A DNA stretch of 40,000 bases from Glandiceps talaboti (GCF_964340395.1 NC_135554.1:20850592-20890591); one strand, 5' to 3'. Counted from the stretch's first letter, positions 1 to 10,980 are shown. The notes: generated from the letters alone by a model not told the origin. A program made the numbers and translations.

Positions 1-1519
1 ACATCAAAATCGTCTCACTATAACTCCCTAGAGCAGTACATACGTATGTCATCATGATGTATGTGTACTTGAGATCACACATCTGTACCCCATCACATTC
101 AGCATGACGACATTGTGGTTTAAGTCTGAGCATGAGAATATCTAAAACCACAAACTGGCATAATAGAAAGTCGGTGGTACTAAGAGTGAAGACTTTTATG
201 GTCATGTGATAAAACAGGAATAAATTTCTTTCAACAAAGTTCTTGCCATCCTACAATGTACTAGATATATGTACACTCAGCATGACAATGTACTAGCTAA
301 TAATATAAAACCTAAGGCAAAGACAAACTCAAACAGCTCAATCAACTTTAGCAATCACAAAATGTCACAATACAGATTAAATTGCCTATTAAATCCTATA
401 TGGATAATCACTATAATTATTGATAACCTTCCTTCAAATTTTCAAAAATGTAGAATAATTGAGAACATATAAGACATAGCGACAACCCACCTTGTGTTTC
501 CATTAGGCACATGGCTTTCATATGTACCTACTCTCTGCCAAGTGTAGGGCTTTTATGACAGGCCTTATGTCGATGTATTGATTGAAGCTAATGTAATGTG
601 TGCGTACATGTATGGTACTGCCATTATAATAGACGGTTAGGATGAAATGAAGTAAAGAAAATCAAAGCTGCCATTGCCATTCCTTTTATCATACTGTTTT
701 CAAATAAAGGGTATCAGATAATATTCACCCATGAACAAAACTACATTGCAAAAATTATGAGCTAAGCAATTAAAAACACGCTAACAAATAAAAGTTTCCA
801 AAACCTTGTTAATATAACCATACTCGTCTATATCATCTATGCATCTTGTGACGACACAAGTGTCGTCATAGTGACCGTTAAGCCTATGCAAGTATTCCTG
901 GTTGGTTCATATCAGACTGCTGGGAGTAAAGCAACGAACACGTCAACCTTGAACAGTTTGGTCACTATAGCAACTACCAATATTCAATCTAAAAAGCCAT
1001 CAGCGTACAAAAACTAGATCTTTAAATTGAACTGATAATAATTGAACATCACTAGTGGTAGATCAGTTATGGTACCCTGGATGTATCATTACCAATAAAT
1101 TGACTTCAAGGCACATCATTGCTACATATCAAAGAAATGTGCGTCATTTGAAAAAATTCATTAATTGCCATGGTGATTAAAAAAACATATGTGCACAGCT
1201 GACATTAATATGACCTTAAAAAAATATCATATTCAGTATTTGAAATTGAAGACTCAATGTCATACTCATCATTATTATTATTATATTATGCATTTTTGTA
1301 ATTAACTATTAAACTGACAAATTTCAATGTCACTTTTCATTTAACAGTTCATTGTTCAAGCTTCAATAATATTTGTTCTCAAATATACCATGCACACATT
1401 GTATCTTGATTATCATTCCCTCTGGATGACATACAAGTTTCTGATCAGGAAATATTAAAAAAAGATATCACAAAGTACTGCATCACATCCTATCGTACTT
1501 TGTCCAACAAATCATAGTG
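1..1519. other. unique AT-rich non-coding sequence
   Basis: I see no gene, tandem array or inverted repeat in this stretch. Open frames are short and have the composition expected of AT-rich DNA. There is a short ATT microsatellite-like run near 1270. Confidence 0.5.
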
Positions 1520-1711
1520 AACACATATTGCCTGGCCATGAGGGCTATAGCACCCGTTTATTACACCCGAGGGACTGTGAGTTACCAGAATCACATGCTA
1601 TTTCCCGAGGCCAAAGGCCGAGGGAAATAGCATGTGATTCTGGTAACTCACAGTCACGAGGGGGTAATGAACGGGTGCTATAGCCCGAATATAGGCCAGG
1701 CAATATGTGTT
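1520..1711. repeat. fold-back element, about 90-bp arms
   Basis: Two arms are reverse complements around a short centre near 1611. The left arm starts AACACATATTGCCTGG and the right arm ends CCAGGCAATATGTGTT. The arms share the words GGGCTATAGCACCCG and TGTGAGTTACCAGAATCACA (left) with their complements on the right. Small gaps and mismatches lie near the outer ends and near the CCCGAGGG/CGAGGGGG segment. Transcribed, it would form a hairpin of nearly 190 nt. This is typical of a palindromic non-autonomous DNA transposon. No target-site duplication is visible, so the class is not assigned. A 60-codon minus-strand open frame inside it is a by-product of the palindrome. Confidence 0.85.
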
Positions 1712-1918
1712 TTATAATATACCTCATGCTGTGAACTCGCGGTGGCAGACGACATCGTCAGAAGCTCCCACTTTGACCTGCTGTGAACGCGCGGTGGTCA
1801 CGTGACCATGTAAAAATTGATGGGACTATTTCCCCAAGGGAAGTAGTCATTCTATTTTCCTATCACGTGACTGATTCTAGCGAATCATGGCACAGCATTA
1901 TCACTAGGTATATTATAA
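1712..1918. repeat. second palindromic element abutting the first
   Basis: The ends are inverted: TTATAATATACCT at the left matches AGGTATATTATAA at the right, followed inward by CATGCTGTG against CACAGCAT. Nested inside are a GTCACGTGA/TCACGTGAC pair and a local hairpin, GACTATTTCCCC against GGGAAGTAGTC, near 1828. The segment CTGTGAAC.CGCGGTGG occurs twice on the left side (near 1732 and 1780). CpG is denser here than in the surroundings. It begins where the first fold-back ends, so the two may be parts of one composite element. Confidence 0.65.
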
Positions 1919-1969
1919 ATCCTCCTATGAACTAATGTATAGCATGATGATGTAGTGCTATTCAAAGCA

Positions 1970-2430
1970 GGGCAATAAGTTCTATATCACACCCTGTCAC
2001 ATTTCATTAATTTATCTATTAGTACATGTACAAATGTAGCAAGTAATTCTATTCAATTCAACTTGACCGGGCAATAACTTCTTTATCATACTCTGTCACA
2101 TTTAGTCAATTTATTTAGTCTGAGTAGTGTGGAGTTCTATTCAGGGCAGGGCAATAATTTCTATATCTTACCTGTAATACTAGTCAATCTATGTACATGT
2201 CCGTGTAGTGACTTGTGTGTAATTCAATTCAATACAGGGCAATAATTTCTATATCTTACCTGTAATACTAGTCAATCTATGTACATGTCCGTGTAGTGAC
2301 TTGTGTGTAATTCAATTCAATACAGGGCAATAATTTCTATATCTTACCTGTAATACTAGTCAATCTATGTACATGTCCGTGTAGTGACTTGTGTGTAATT
2401 CAATTCAATACAGGGCAATAATTTCTATAT
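1970..2430 (+). repeat. satellite array, 88-bp unit
   Basis: The word GGGCAATAA recurs at 1970, 2069, 2149, 2237, 2325 and 2413. The last three intervals are exactly 88 bp, and the copies from 2149 on look identical by eye. The first two units are diverged and of different length (99 and 80 bp). The array therefore has an old decayed left edge and a recently homogenised right part. Each unit carries TACATGT and ATTCAATTCAATACAGGG. Confidence 0.92.
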
Positions 2431-3071
2431 GATAGCCTATGACAAAACACCAATTGTAGTCTAGTAAAGGTGTCTTTAAAGAGAAGACTACATATACGTG
2501 CACATTTGTAGGTAGTCAAATAGAGCTACTGTACAAGTTCAGGTACGTAGGTGGTATAAATATCTTTAAATCGCAAATCGTGTTGTGCGCAGGGCATGAA
2601 TTGAGCAATTTTCTTCTCTCTTTTTAGCAATTAAAGCAGAATGTCAAAATATCATACGTACTGCTTCCCCCACGATTTGACAAAATACCTTACAGCAATG
2701 TCCGCTTTTGCAATTACTTCACAAAGTAGAGTATTTTAGGGTATTTCAACAAGTGCGCGTGGTGTTTTTGTGGCTATTTCACGAGTACAGCAAGTGAAAG
2801 TGTAATCTACAGCAACAGGGCTAAATTTTCCATAAGACATCTGTTCTGATATTCTATATATATATATTTCCTTGAAATTCATATAGTTACACATTCTTAG
2901 AGTCAAAATATAGTAGTAGTGCTCATTTTCTCCTTAAGCAGGAATGACTTCGTGGAAAACTAGTAATTAACATGATACACTAATCATAAATGGCTTCCAG
3001 AAAGTCAAATTACTGATACATCAAGAGTTTGATAACAGCTTAGTAACTATAACATACCTAGTACACGTGTA

Positions 3072-3073
<2 letters not shown>
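2431..3073. other. unique non-coding sequence
   Basis: No repeat or gene signal was seen apart from a short TA run near 2855. Confidence 0.4.

Positions 3074-3129
<56 letters not shown>
3074..3129 (+). repeat. (TG)n microsatellite
   Basis: An uninterrupted TG tract of about 28 units. It is followed by a TG-rich decayed tail to about 3180. Confidence 0.97.
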
Positions 3130-3132
<3 letters not shown>

Positions 3133-4429
3133 GAATGTATGTGTGGGTAGCTATGTGCAAGAGTGTGTGAGTATGGGTATACAGATTAAGCCAGCCATAA
3201 TTCTAATTTCCTATCTTCACACACAACATATACAATTTTCCATGATATAGCGGTCAATAATCTATTTTCATAAATTACTGATGCTAAGCTATCACAGAGT
3301 TCAAAAGGACATTGAAACATTACCATCTTAAAGAAGCAGCATTTACAGTGATCCCTACTTGGAGTCGAAGTCTAATTTGATCAAATTATTCCATTTTCCA
3401 TGGAACAAAGGATATTAACTGTGTCTCTTTTTACTGATTGTGAATTGATTACGACAGAAAACGTGCACCTATATGCGTATCTAGATCTGATGACAGAGTT
3501 CAACCAAACAGTCACTATTGATTATAGGCACTGAACCTCACATTTCCGAGTTATTTCAACTTAAATTAAATTCTAACACAGATGGTACCTCACATGCACT
3601 GAAGTCTCAGATGAAATGAAAAATTGGAGAAAGCTCAGTGGCTCTGTTCTTTGAATGGCATAATGAAAAAAAAGAAACAGGCCTATATTTTTTTTTCATC
3701 ATCCTTTACTTCTATCTTCATCAGTGACATGATAAAAGTGGTGAAGGCCTCCTCAAAGACATCAATGCAGTTTATCCATCTATCTAGGTACTCTGAGATA
3801 AATCATTACCACGAGATGTGATGTCACTGTTACTTAGCAACCGTACATCATTTTTCTACATAGATTTGACATTTTCGTCATCCTAGATCATTTTGTGTTC
3901 AACTATATATCATTCTATGATTAATTCTGAATGAGTCAGTGTCTATACATACCTTGTTAGCATTCTTGAAATTATATCAGTTTTCATTCGATATCTTTAC
4001 AATATACATTTAGACAGATTAGGAGAAATGGTTTCAAATATTACATACCACGTCGATAGGTATTAAAACTGGTCTGTACATGTAGGTGGATTTTAAAACT
4101 GAACATCTGAGCTCTAAAACAAGTTACAGATGTTATAGAATGAATTCTCAAGGTACAAATGACTTAAAACTGGTTAATACAAAACAGAATACAAGAGTTT
4201 TCAACCAGTAAGATGTGTTTAAATAGTGGTAAAGCTGGGTCCAAAACCAACTCTAGCAATTGAACAAAACTGATCACACTCTGTAGGCAAGCCATCCTGT
4301 CCAGTTCGTCATCCTGAAAGATGACGGTATCATACGATAATAACCAAAATTATTAAAAATTTCCTTATTTCTCTGAGACAGTTTTGGAATTACAATGTAC
4401 ATAATTATAAACATTATCTATTACCATCT
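3130..4429. other. mostly unique sequence
   Basis: Apart from the possible minus-strand exons at 3710-3792 and about 4164-4313, I see no repeat arrays or recognisable elements. Confidence 0.4.
3710..3792 (-). CDS. possible exon, unidentified protein
   Basis: Read on the minus strand, a pyrimidine-containing stretch ending in TTTATCTCAG precedes an open segment that would encode YLDRWINCIDVFEEAFTTFI and then MSLMKIE. A GTAAAG donor-like site follows at 3709-3704. The exon would be 83 nt. If unspliced, the frame runs on to a stop at 3685-3683. The residue mix (W, C, alternating hydrophobic and acidic) is less repetitive than most frames here. I do not recognise the family. Against it: no adjoining exon was established, and AT-rich random sequence yields similar short frames. 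Confidence 0.18.
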
Positions 4430-4430
4430 T

Positions 4431-4480
<50 letters not shown>

Positions 4481-4486
4481 TGTGTG
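4430..4486 (+). repeat. (TA)n(TG)n compound microsatellite
   Basis: About 20 bp of TA alternate into about 36 bp of TG with one TA interruption. It abuts the left arm of the following hairpin. Confidence 0.95.
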
Positions 4487-4653
4487 TTTTGAAAATATGA
4501 ACAAAATTACATGCTATTGACCCTACAGAACTGTTTCGTGAGGTTTGTATTCCTCACTCATCACTCATCTACCCCTGATGAGTGAGGAATACACACCTCA
4601 CGAAACAGTTCTGTAGGGTCAATAGCATGTAATTTTGTTCATATTTTCAAAAC
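4486..4653. repeat. near-perfect hairpin element, 78-bp arms
   Basis: The left arm 4486-4563 and right arm 4576-4653 are reverse complements with one mismatch by eye (TTTG against TGTG next to GTGAGG), separated by a 12-bp spacer. The arm ends are GTTTTGAAAATATGAAC and GTTCATATTTTCAAAAC. Such low divergence suggests a young palindromic MITE or active arm homogenisation. It lies between TG and TA microsatellites, a common landing context. No open frame inside is meaningful. No target duplication is clear. Confidence 0.93.
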
Positions 4654-4717
4654 CTGTATATAATTCGCTCTACTAACCGTATTGAGCACTTTTATGAGGT
4701 TATATCAACACCCAGTC

Positions 4718-4718
<1 letters not shown>

Positions 4719-4765
<47 letters not shown>

Positions 4766-4811
4766 CATGTTTACAGTTACATAAATACTCAGTATATATA
4801 TATGTATATAT
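4719..4811 (+). repeat. (TA)n tracts
   Basis: A TA run of about 46 bp (4719-4765, one TG interruption) and a second of about 20 bp (4792-4811). Open frames crossing this region encode only I/Y repeats. Confidence 0.9.
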
Positions 4812-4990
4812 GCTCTGCTTCTAATATTTGCATCGAGCACTTTTCTCTCCAGCAACACTTACATTCATATGTATATATACTCAGTATATGTACTAATATG
4901 TCTATACTGGACTGTGTAACAGCTCCTGTGTATCTTACTTGATACCAGGAGATGTGTGTATCAGGATGTTGCAAGTATCAGTGCATCTTG

Positions 4991-5008
4991 AAAGAGAGAG
5001 AGAGAGAA
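4991..5008 (+). repeat. short (GA)n tract
   Basis: About eight GA units in unique sequence. Confidence 0.85.
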
Positions 5009-5784
5009 ATAATAACCTCTACATTGAGTTGGCACACTAACATTTCCTTGAACCTATTGCCTGGATAATCATTGACAAAGTCCATCTACAGTTCAAATAA
5101 CTTAAGTAAACCTACTGTAGTAGCAAAGGCCTTGTCTGTCTCTAGTCTTGTAATCTTATAAATCAACGACGTGTGATCATGAGTCATCTTTGTGCAAAGT
5201 TTGATTGGAAATTTTATTATCAGGGGACGAATTTTGTGACTATGAAATGTACATTGTATTCTAGCCATTTTACCTAAGCTTTAATTGTCTTTCAATGTCA
5301 TGCTTGTGTCTTCACACAAAGCAACACCTTTTTATAATCCAAATAAACCCTTTACATCACCCCTTCTATGTAACATCTATATTTACATGTAGAACTATTT
5401 ACATTGAGATTTCAAAGAGGAATTTCTTGGGCTACTTTGAAGTTCGAGTTAGTATCTGCCACTTAAGATCTTCAATGTTTTCAAGGGTAAGAGGTTTTTT
5501 TTTTTGCACTGTAATTTGCATATCACTTTGCATAATCTATGCTTGTCTTTAACATACAAGAATGTTTAAAATCTCTGAGTCATGTAATAGTATCAATATT
5601 TTCATGAAAGGGAAAATTACTAAAACTCATGGACTGTAGGACACCTTTGTAGCATGGCAGAAACCTTCGCAGCATGAGTGGTAGGGATGATAATAGGGAA
5701 CTTGCAATCCAGACTGAGCATGCTCAGATACAAAGGACTATGGGATTTTCTATGGTTATCATACTAAATAATCTGGAGCTACCG
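5009..5784. other. unique non-coding sequence
   Basis: No supported gene. A short palindrome, TGAGCATGCTCA, lies near 5718, just upstream of a dispersed repeat copy. Confidence 0.4.
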
Positions 5785-5908
5785 ATAAAATAAACTTCCC
5801 ACATTGCTCAGGGTGACTATGAATTCATCATTTGTGGTTGCAAACAATGTAACAGTATTGTTTACAATACCAATTCATTAGTATTTATTATCACATTTCC
5901 CATGATGC
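5785..5908 (+). repeat. dispersed repeat, copy 1
   Basis: Shares with 22553-22680 the ordered words AAAATAAAC, TCAGGGT, ATTTGTGGTT, CAAACAATGTAACA, ATTGTTTACAATA and TTTCCCATGATGC. Between these the two copies differ by substitutions and small gaps. Both have a central hairpin formed by CAAACAATG and ATTGTTTAC. No open frame is conserved, which suggests a decayed non-coding element. Confidence 0.8.
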
Positions 5909-8270
5909 TTTCTCTGTGAGAGAACCCCAGTTTCAGTGTCTAGGATTTTAACACAATTTTAGCTCTGTTCCTGATATTTCAAGACTAAAGTGATAATAAT
6001 GGCTATCAATTACTGTGGAAGAAGGCTGACATATGCATGAGAAAATTAATATCACTGAGCTCAAATTTCATATTATAAAATGTCCAGTTTCTTAGCGCCC
6101 TCTAGAGGCTATTTTTCACTATGAATTATTGATATTACTACAGCTATTGGTATGATCTGTATAATATAATGTGAAGTTCACCAGTATCTGTTGACCTGCA
6201 TTTAAAAGTTTGCAGTCCGTGGTTTGGAACTGTTTGCGGTGTACTTGTCTATGCATTTTTCAGCAATTGTCTGGATAACCTTGGTCAATATCCTTCATAG
6301 GCTTAGACATGCACAGACATTATGCTTGTGGGCAAAGACAGCTAACTGTATTTAGTATTAAGATTATGTAAGTGAATATAGGCAGATATGGAAATGTTAC
6401 AAAAGATGTTGTTTAATGTCACTTCTCCCACTGATCAGAAGTTCATCCACAATTCAGCACACACTCTCTCATTTGATGGGGTCAGTAGAATCAGTCCCTT
6501 TGGAGAAACATGCACATGCTGTTGGCCCAAATGGCATGACTAGGTTTTTGACAGCAATTGGTTTGTAGTTTGTATGCCGTTATCTAAACTTTCATGGATA
6601 ATAATGGTATTTTGATGTTACATGTTACTACATATCTACTGAAAATTCGCTTGTTGAGCTTGTGTGACATTGTGCATTACGTACACGACAATCAGTATTG
6701 GTGCTTGTACGTCTACGATACAGATATAGATACAGATTGTGCGATCATTCCTTATTGATTCCAGTACAACATGGTTACTAATGATAAGGTCAAAAGCATG
6801 TGATATGGCATCCTTGAAGTGGAACTTTTAGCAAGTTACCACTGGATCTGTGTACATGTACGTAGCCAATATAAATGTGTCTTTTTGTATACATTCCTAT
6901 CTGCAGTGAGTAGGGAAATTTCTTTTGTATGATTTGATATTTCGTTCAATTTCACGTACACTCAGACTGTAACATGAAAAAAGAATGAACTTAGAATATT
7001 TCTCATCAAATCTAAATTTCAAGTCCATAAACACCAATGATTTATCACAAAATTCAGTCATTTTTAAAAAGTCATTCTTGTGCAGTAAGTAAGGTAACTG
7101 TACGACATGACATCACACACCCTTTCACGCAGGTGAGGGCAGTGTGACACAATGTACCTTACTGTCTAGGTTGTGTGTACAAGGGCTCTGGATGCAGTTA
7201 TGGAACCACTGACAACAATTTGAACAAGCTAAGGAAGGCTAGTGTAGGGCTGTACATTCACTGCGTGTTAACCAGTACAGATTTAAGACTTGCACTGACA
7301 GAATAACAGAACAGAACATGTACTTCAATCTTCCGCAGGACAAGTCATTAGACAGCTAAAACGAGCCTCACATCATAAGAGACGATCTTAGCATGATTGC
7401 CTATAAAAAGTCTTATCCTTGGGTCTCAATACTTGTGGCACCACTTTGGCTCCAGTGAGTTCGTCATACTGAAACATCATCACAGACAAGTTAGTCTAAA
7501 GGGTATTCATTTGTTGCTCCTTTGGACGTCAGTATTCTCATGTGGTCTTCCTGCGCTAGAGGCGTAAGTCTGTCACGACTGCAGGACTGTACACCCCTTG
7601 ATAAGGTCCCTTTAATAATAACTCCAGCTACTGCAATGAATAGTTCATCGCTATAGGCCATGCAGTGATAACAGACTTAGAGACACTGTTGATGAGGAAG
7701 TGAATACTGCACATGGCAAATGTCTATATGTATGGGGATAGATTTGGTACTAGTAAGCAGGGCTGAGACTTTCTCAATGGGAGTCTTATCTGGAAATCAG
7801 TGGAGTCCTTGGGTCTGGATTTGTCCCTGGATACTTACAAGCCTTTTTTACATTGTACTGTTACATGTATGTACATCATTAGGGATCTACTTCCCTACTC
7901 TTTTTCAGGGTTTATCATCATTATATACTACACTTATCTTTCCCAATATTCCTGATGAGAACGTATCGCAGGTTTGAGCTAAAGGCAACAATTTGTGCAC
8001 TCTTCAAAGGTAGTAACTGTACTGATACCATAGTAGCAACGACAACAATCAATAAGTAAAACTACGATTGCCAAACCTATACAATGGGATGGCAATATTA
8101 CCAAGTATGGGGTGGGGGTGGGGAGCAAATGGAGTATCAGTTCAGTTTTAAGACTAGTAGACTAGTTATTTTATGCAAAAAAAAATGGGTCATCAGGTTA
8201 ATTATAATTGAAATAAAAAAATTTTTTTGGTGGCCATTTTGGATTTATGCAAATTCGATACTGTTCCAAT
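5909..8270. other. long stretch of mainly unique sequence
   Basis: No array or element was seen. A plus-strand frame at 7720-7977 (85 codons) and a minus-strand exon-like segment ending near 7468 were considered and not accepted as genes. Confidence 0.4.
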
Positions 8271-8440
8271 AATAACAGAGCAATTTTTTTTCAAAAATAT
8301 TTTAAGTGATACAGTTTGATATTCAACTGGAACATATAATATCAGGGAATATAGCAGAATTCTTCTTTTTTTTTAGTAAAACAACTTGCTAAAGTGAGTC
8401 AAATAGAGAAATTTCAAAAAAAAAAAAATCTTTTAAATAT
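8271..8440 (+). repeat. 170-bp direct duplication, copy 1
   Basis: Starts AATAACAGAGCAATT and ends CTTTTAAATAT. It is identical by eye to 8669-8839 except for one base in an A run. The two copies are separated by 228 bp. Confidence 0.95.
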
Positions 8441-8668
8441 TAGTCAGTTTTATTTCTGCCTTTAGTACACTTGTATTGAATACGGCTATCACTTATGGTT
8501 TTGGGTAATAAAATAGCACTTTGGTAACTTAATCAACTTAGAAATCTTGTAAAGAAGCCCTACTAGTATGGTATGTATTTGGATTTCCTGCAATGAATTG
8601 AGGTGAAAACAGGATTGCAGGAAATGACATCATATTGATGGAAATTATGGTGACTGTGATGCCATATT

Positions 8669-8839
8669 AATAACAGAGCAATTTTTTTTCAAAAATATTT
8701 TAAGTGATACAGTTTGATATTCAACTGGAACATATAATATCAGGGAATATAGCAGAATTCTTCTTTTTTTTTAGTAAAACAACTTGCTAAAGTGAGTCAA
8801 ATAGAGAAATTTCAAAAAAAAAAAAAATCTTTTAAATAT
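8669..8839 (+). repeat. 170-bp direct duplication, copy 2
   Basis: Second copy of 8271-8440 in the same orientation, one base longer in the poly-A run. The flanks differ outside the duplicated block. The near-identity implies a recent event or gene conversion. A two-line assembly artefact is possible but less likely given the unique 228-bp spacer. Confidence 0.95.
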
Positions 8840-9454
8840 CTACTAAAACACCGACATTCTATTCAATTCAGGGAATAACAACCATGTGTCAGAATTTTCA
8901 AAGAATAAACCAAATTCTTTATTATTAATTTATTATTTTCTTTAGAAAGAATCTAATGCAGGGTGTATTGTATGATTGGATTGATGTACAAAAGGTACAT
9001 GTGTAGCTATGTACTTGTTATCAATCATTCTCCACACAGGTATGTTCCGTGATAACCCGATTTCAATACAACGAACACAGCGGCTACATGACACAGGGAA
9101 TTTTTGCGATATTGAAAGTAATATATTCATTAATTATGCATATAAATTGATAACTAATTTCATGTTCTACATTGCTTCTTTGTGATTAATTATTATATCA
9201 GTCAGCTGTTGCATTAAGTACTAGTGAACCATAACATCTATAAGTGTGACATTGATGACTGGGATGCAAGGTTGGTTGCATATACCAACTTTACATATAA
9301 AACAGTTATCGCTCAAACGTACAACAAAGACTGTTGGAACCGACCTTTGTTTTGTTTATTGATTTCAGTTTAATTTAGATGAATACTGTATTCATAAATC
9401 TAGTGTTTTCATGCAGGTTTGGAAGAAAAATCTAATAACACTTTCATAAATTTC

Positions 9455-9780
9455 CATACCTCGTACAATAATTTTGGTGGGGAACCCTGGTAACACAGAG
9501 GGAAGAAATCTGGTAAAACTTGCATTGAATTCTTTGTCGTGTATCAATATTTTGGTGGGGAACCTTGGTACAATACCTTAGGAATTCAGGTAGATTCTAC
9601 CGCATGCCCAAAGCAAAAACACTGTACATGTATACATATTACTGATATTTTGATAGGAGAAACCAAAATGCCAAAGTCTAACTCTAAATTTACATAAATT
9701 TCTATAACATGTAGATGTGCCACAATTTTAGTGAGGATACTGAGAGAGTGAATTGGGAACTCTGGTAGATTTCACCTATC
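9455..9780 (+). repeat. decayed repeat cluster with GGGGAACC core
   Basis: Three diverged units contain ATTTTGGTGGGGAACC.TGG or relatives (near 9470, 9547 and 9725). Each is followed by a segment such as AGGTAGATTCTACC or GGTAGATTTCACC. A related single copy is at 19320-19395. The units are too diverged for a fixed period. Confidence 0.65.
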
Positions 9781-10138
9781 GCTCTTTGCAAAATAACTGA
9801 TAAGTCCATATGCTGTGTTTCCACACCTGGCACTGAATATCACTCTTTAGCTCATTAACTGAGTATACCAATGGCACCAGTAGAACAAATGAATACACCT
9901 TTATCATACAGGTATCCTCTATCATACAAAAATATGGTGCAAAAAAAATCACCAAATTATTGACTATAAATAAGTAGTGTAATATTGTTCCACTGGAAAA
10001 TAACCAACTTTATCATATCTAGAAACAATTACTACATATCAAACAATGCTTGACTACCAGTTCAAGTAACTTAATGGGAAGAATCTATCTTTATCATTTG
10101 TACTAACAGCTGGTCAACAATAATACGACACATAGTAC
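9781..10138. other. unique non-coding sequence
   Basis: Nothing recognisable between the repeat cluster and the hAT-type MITE. Confidence 0.4.
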
Positions 10139-10146
10139 GTGACAAC
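10139..10146 (+). repeat. target-site duplication, left
   Basis: GTGACAAC, identical to the 8 bp immediately after the element. Confidence 0.88.
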
Positions 10147-10314
10147 CAGTGTACCCTCTAATGATAGCCAAATTTTGTTGTAAGTCAAAATGAGAAAAAC
10201 TGGCATTTCTTGTGAGTCACGACATAGTAAGAGATAGGGGAACACCAAATTTTGGTGCGTCACTAGAAATTGTGTGCGTCAGTGACACGTCAAATTGGCT
10301 TAGAGGGCACACTG
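10147..10314. mobile_element. hAT-type non-autonomous transposon (MITE)
   Basis: The element is 168 bp with 15-bp terminal inverted repeats, CAGTGT(A/G)CCCTCTAA, that differ at one position. It is bounded by an 8-bp direct repeat, GTGACAAC, at 10139-10146 and 10315-10322. Inside the left terminus is TGATAGCCAAATTT and inside the right its shorter counterpart GCCAATTT. An ACCAAATTTTGGTG palindrome lies in the interior. CAGTG termini plus an 8-bp target duplication are the hallmarks of the hAT superfamily. There is no coding capacity, so it would depend on a transposase supplied elsewhere. The exact target duplication suggests a fairly recent insertion. Confidence 0.9.
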
Positions 10315-10322
10315 GTGACAAC
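10315..10322 (+). repeat. target-site duplication, right
   Basis: GTGACAAC, identical to the 8 bp immediately before the element. Confidence 0.88.
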
Positions 10323-10574
10323 TGAGTGACATGATTTTACTAAGTGCAAGCAGATATTCGTGGTATTATCCAAAAGTTCATTATGTTTTTAGGTCAGATT
10401 ATAAAATATCAACAAAGTGAATATAATCACCTCTTTAAATGTCACAGTTTAAACAAATTCATATCATGATGAACCAGTAATAGGGAAATGGGACATAACA
10501 CTCCCATGAACATGTACCTGCCATGCAATGTGTGAACACCCATATATGTAACAACCCCTTACTTTATGTCTCCA

Positions 10575-10591
10575 CCCCCCCCCCACCCCCC
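10575..10591 (+). repeat. poly-C tract
   Basis: Ten C, one A, then six C, at the left edge of the minisatellite. Its G-rich complement could form a G-quadruplex with neighbouring runs. Confidence 0.9.
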
Positions 10592-10980
10592 ATACAGATA
10601 TATATGAACACATCATCCTACACAACCCCATGGCACCCCTTACCTTACATGTATCTCCCATACACATATGAACATATCCTACACAACCCCATAGCTCCTC
10701 CTTACCTTACATGTATCTCCCATACACATATGAACACATCCTACACAACCCCATAGCTCCCCCTTACCTTACATGTATCTCCCATACACATATGAACATA
10801 TCCTACACAACCCCATAGCTCCCCCTTACCTTACATGTATCTCCCATACACATATGAACACATCCTACACAACCCCATAGCTCCCCCTTACCTTACATGT
10901 ATCTCCCATACACATATGAACATATCATCCTACACAACCCCATAGCTCCCCTTACCCGACATGCCACATATGAACACCTA
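10592..10980 (+). repeat. 62-bp minisatellite with alternating variants
   Basis: TATGAACA recurs at 10603, 10667, 10729, 10791, 10853, 10915 and 10969. Most intervals are 62 bp. Each unit reads ATGAACAYATCCTACACAAC, then a CCCATAGCTCC segment, then CTTACCTTACATGTATCTCC. The position after GAACA alternates between CATC and TATC along the array, as expected if a 124-bp dimer had been the unit of expansion. Diverged half-units extend to about 10530 and 11090. Confidence 0.93.

Noticed and set aside
435-560. Minus-strand frame reading RVGTYESHVPNGNTR after a possible acceptor
   Set aside because: Plausible-looking but very short, with a weak pyrimidine tract and no link to another exon.
7720-7977. 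85-codon plus-strand frame rich in W, L and F
   Set aside because: No splice or promoter signal, and no family recognised. The opposite strand has an equally plausible short frame, so neither is accepted.
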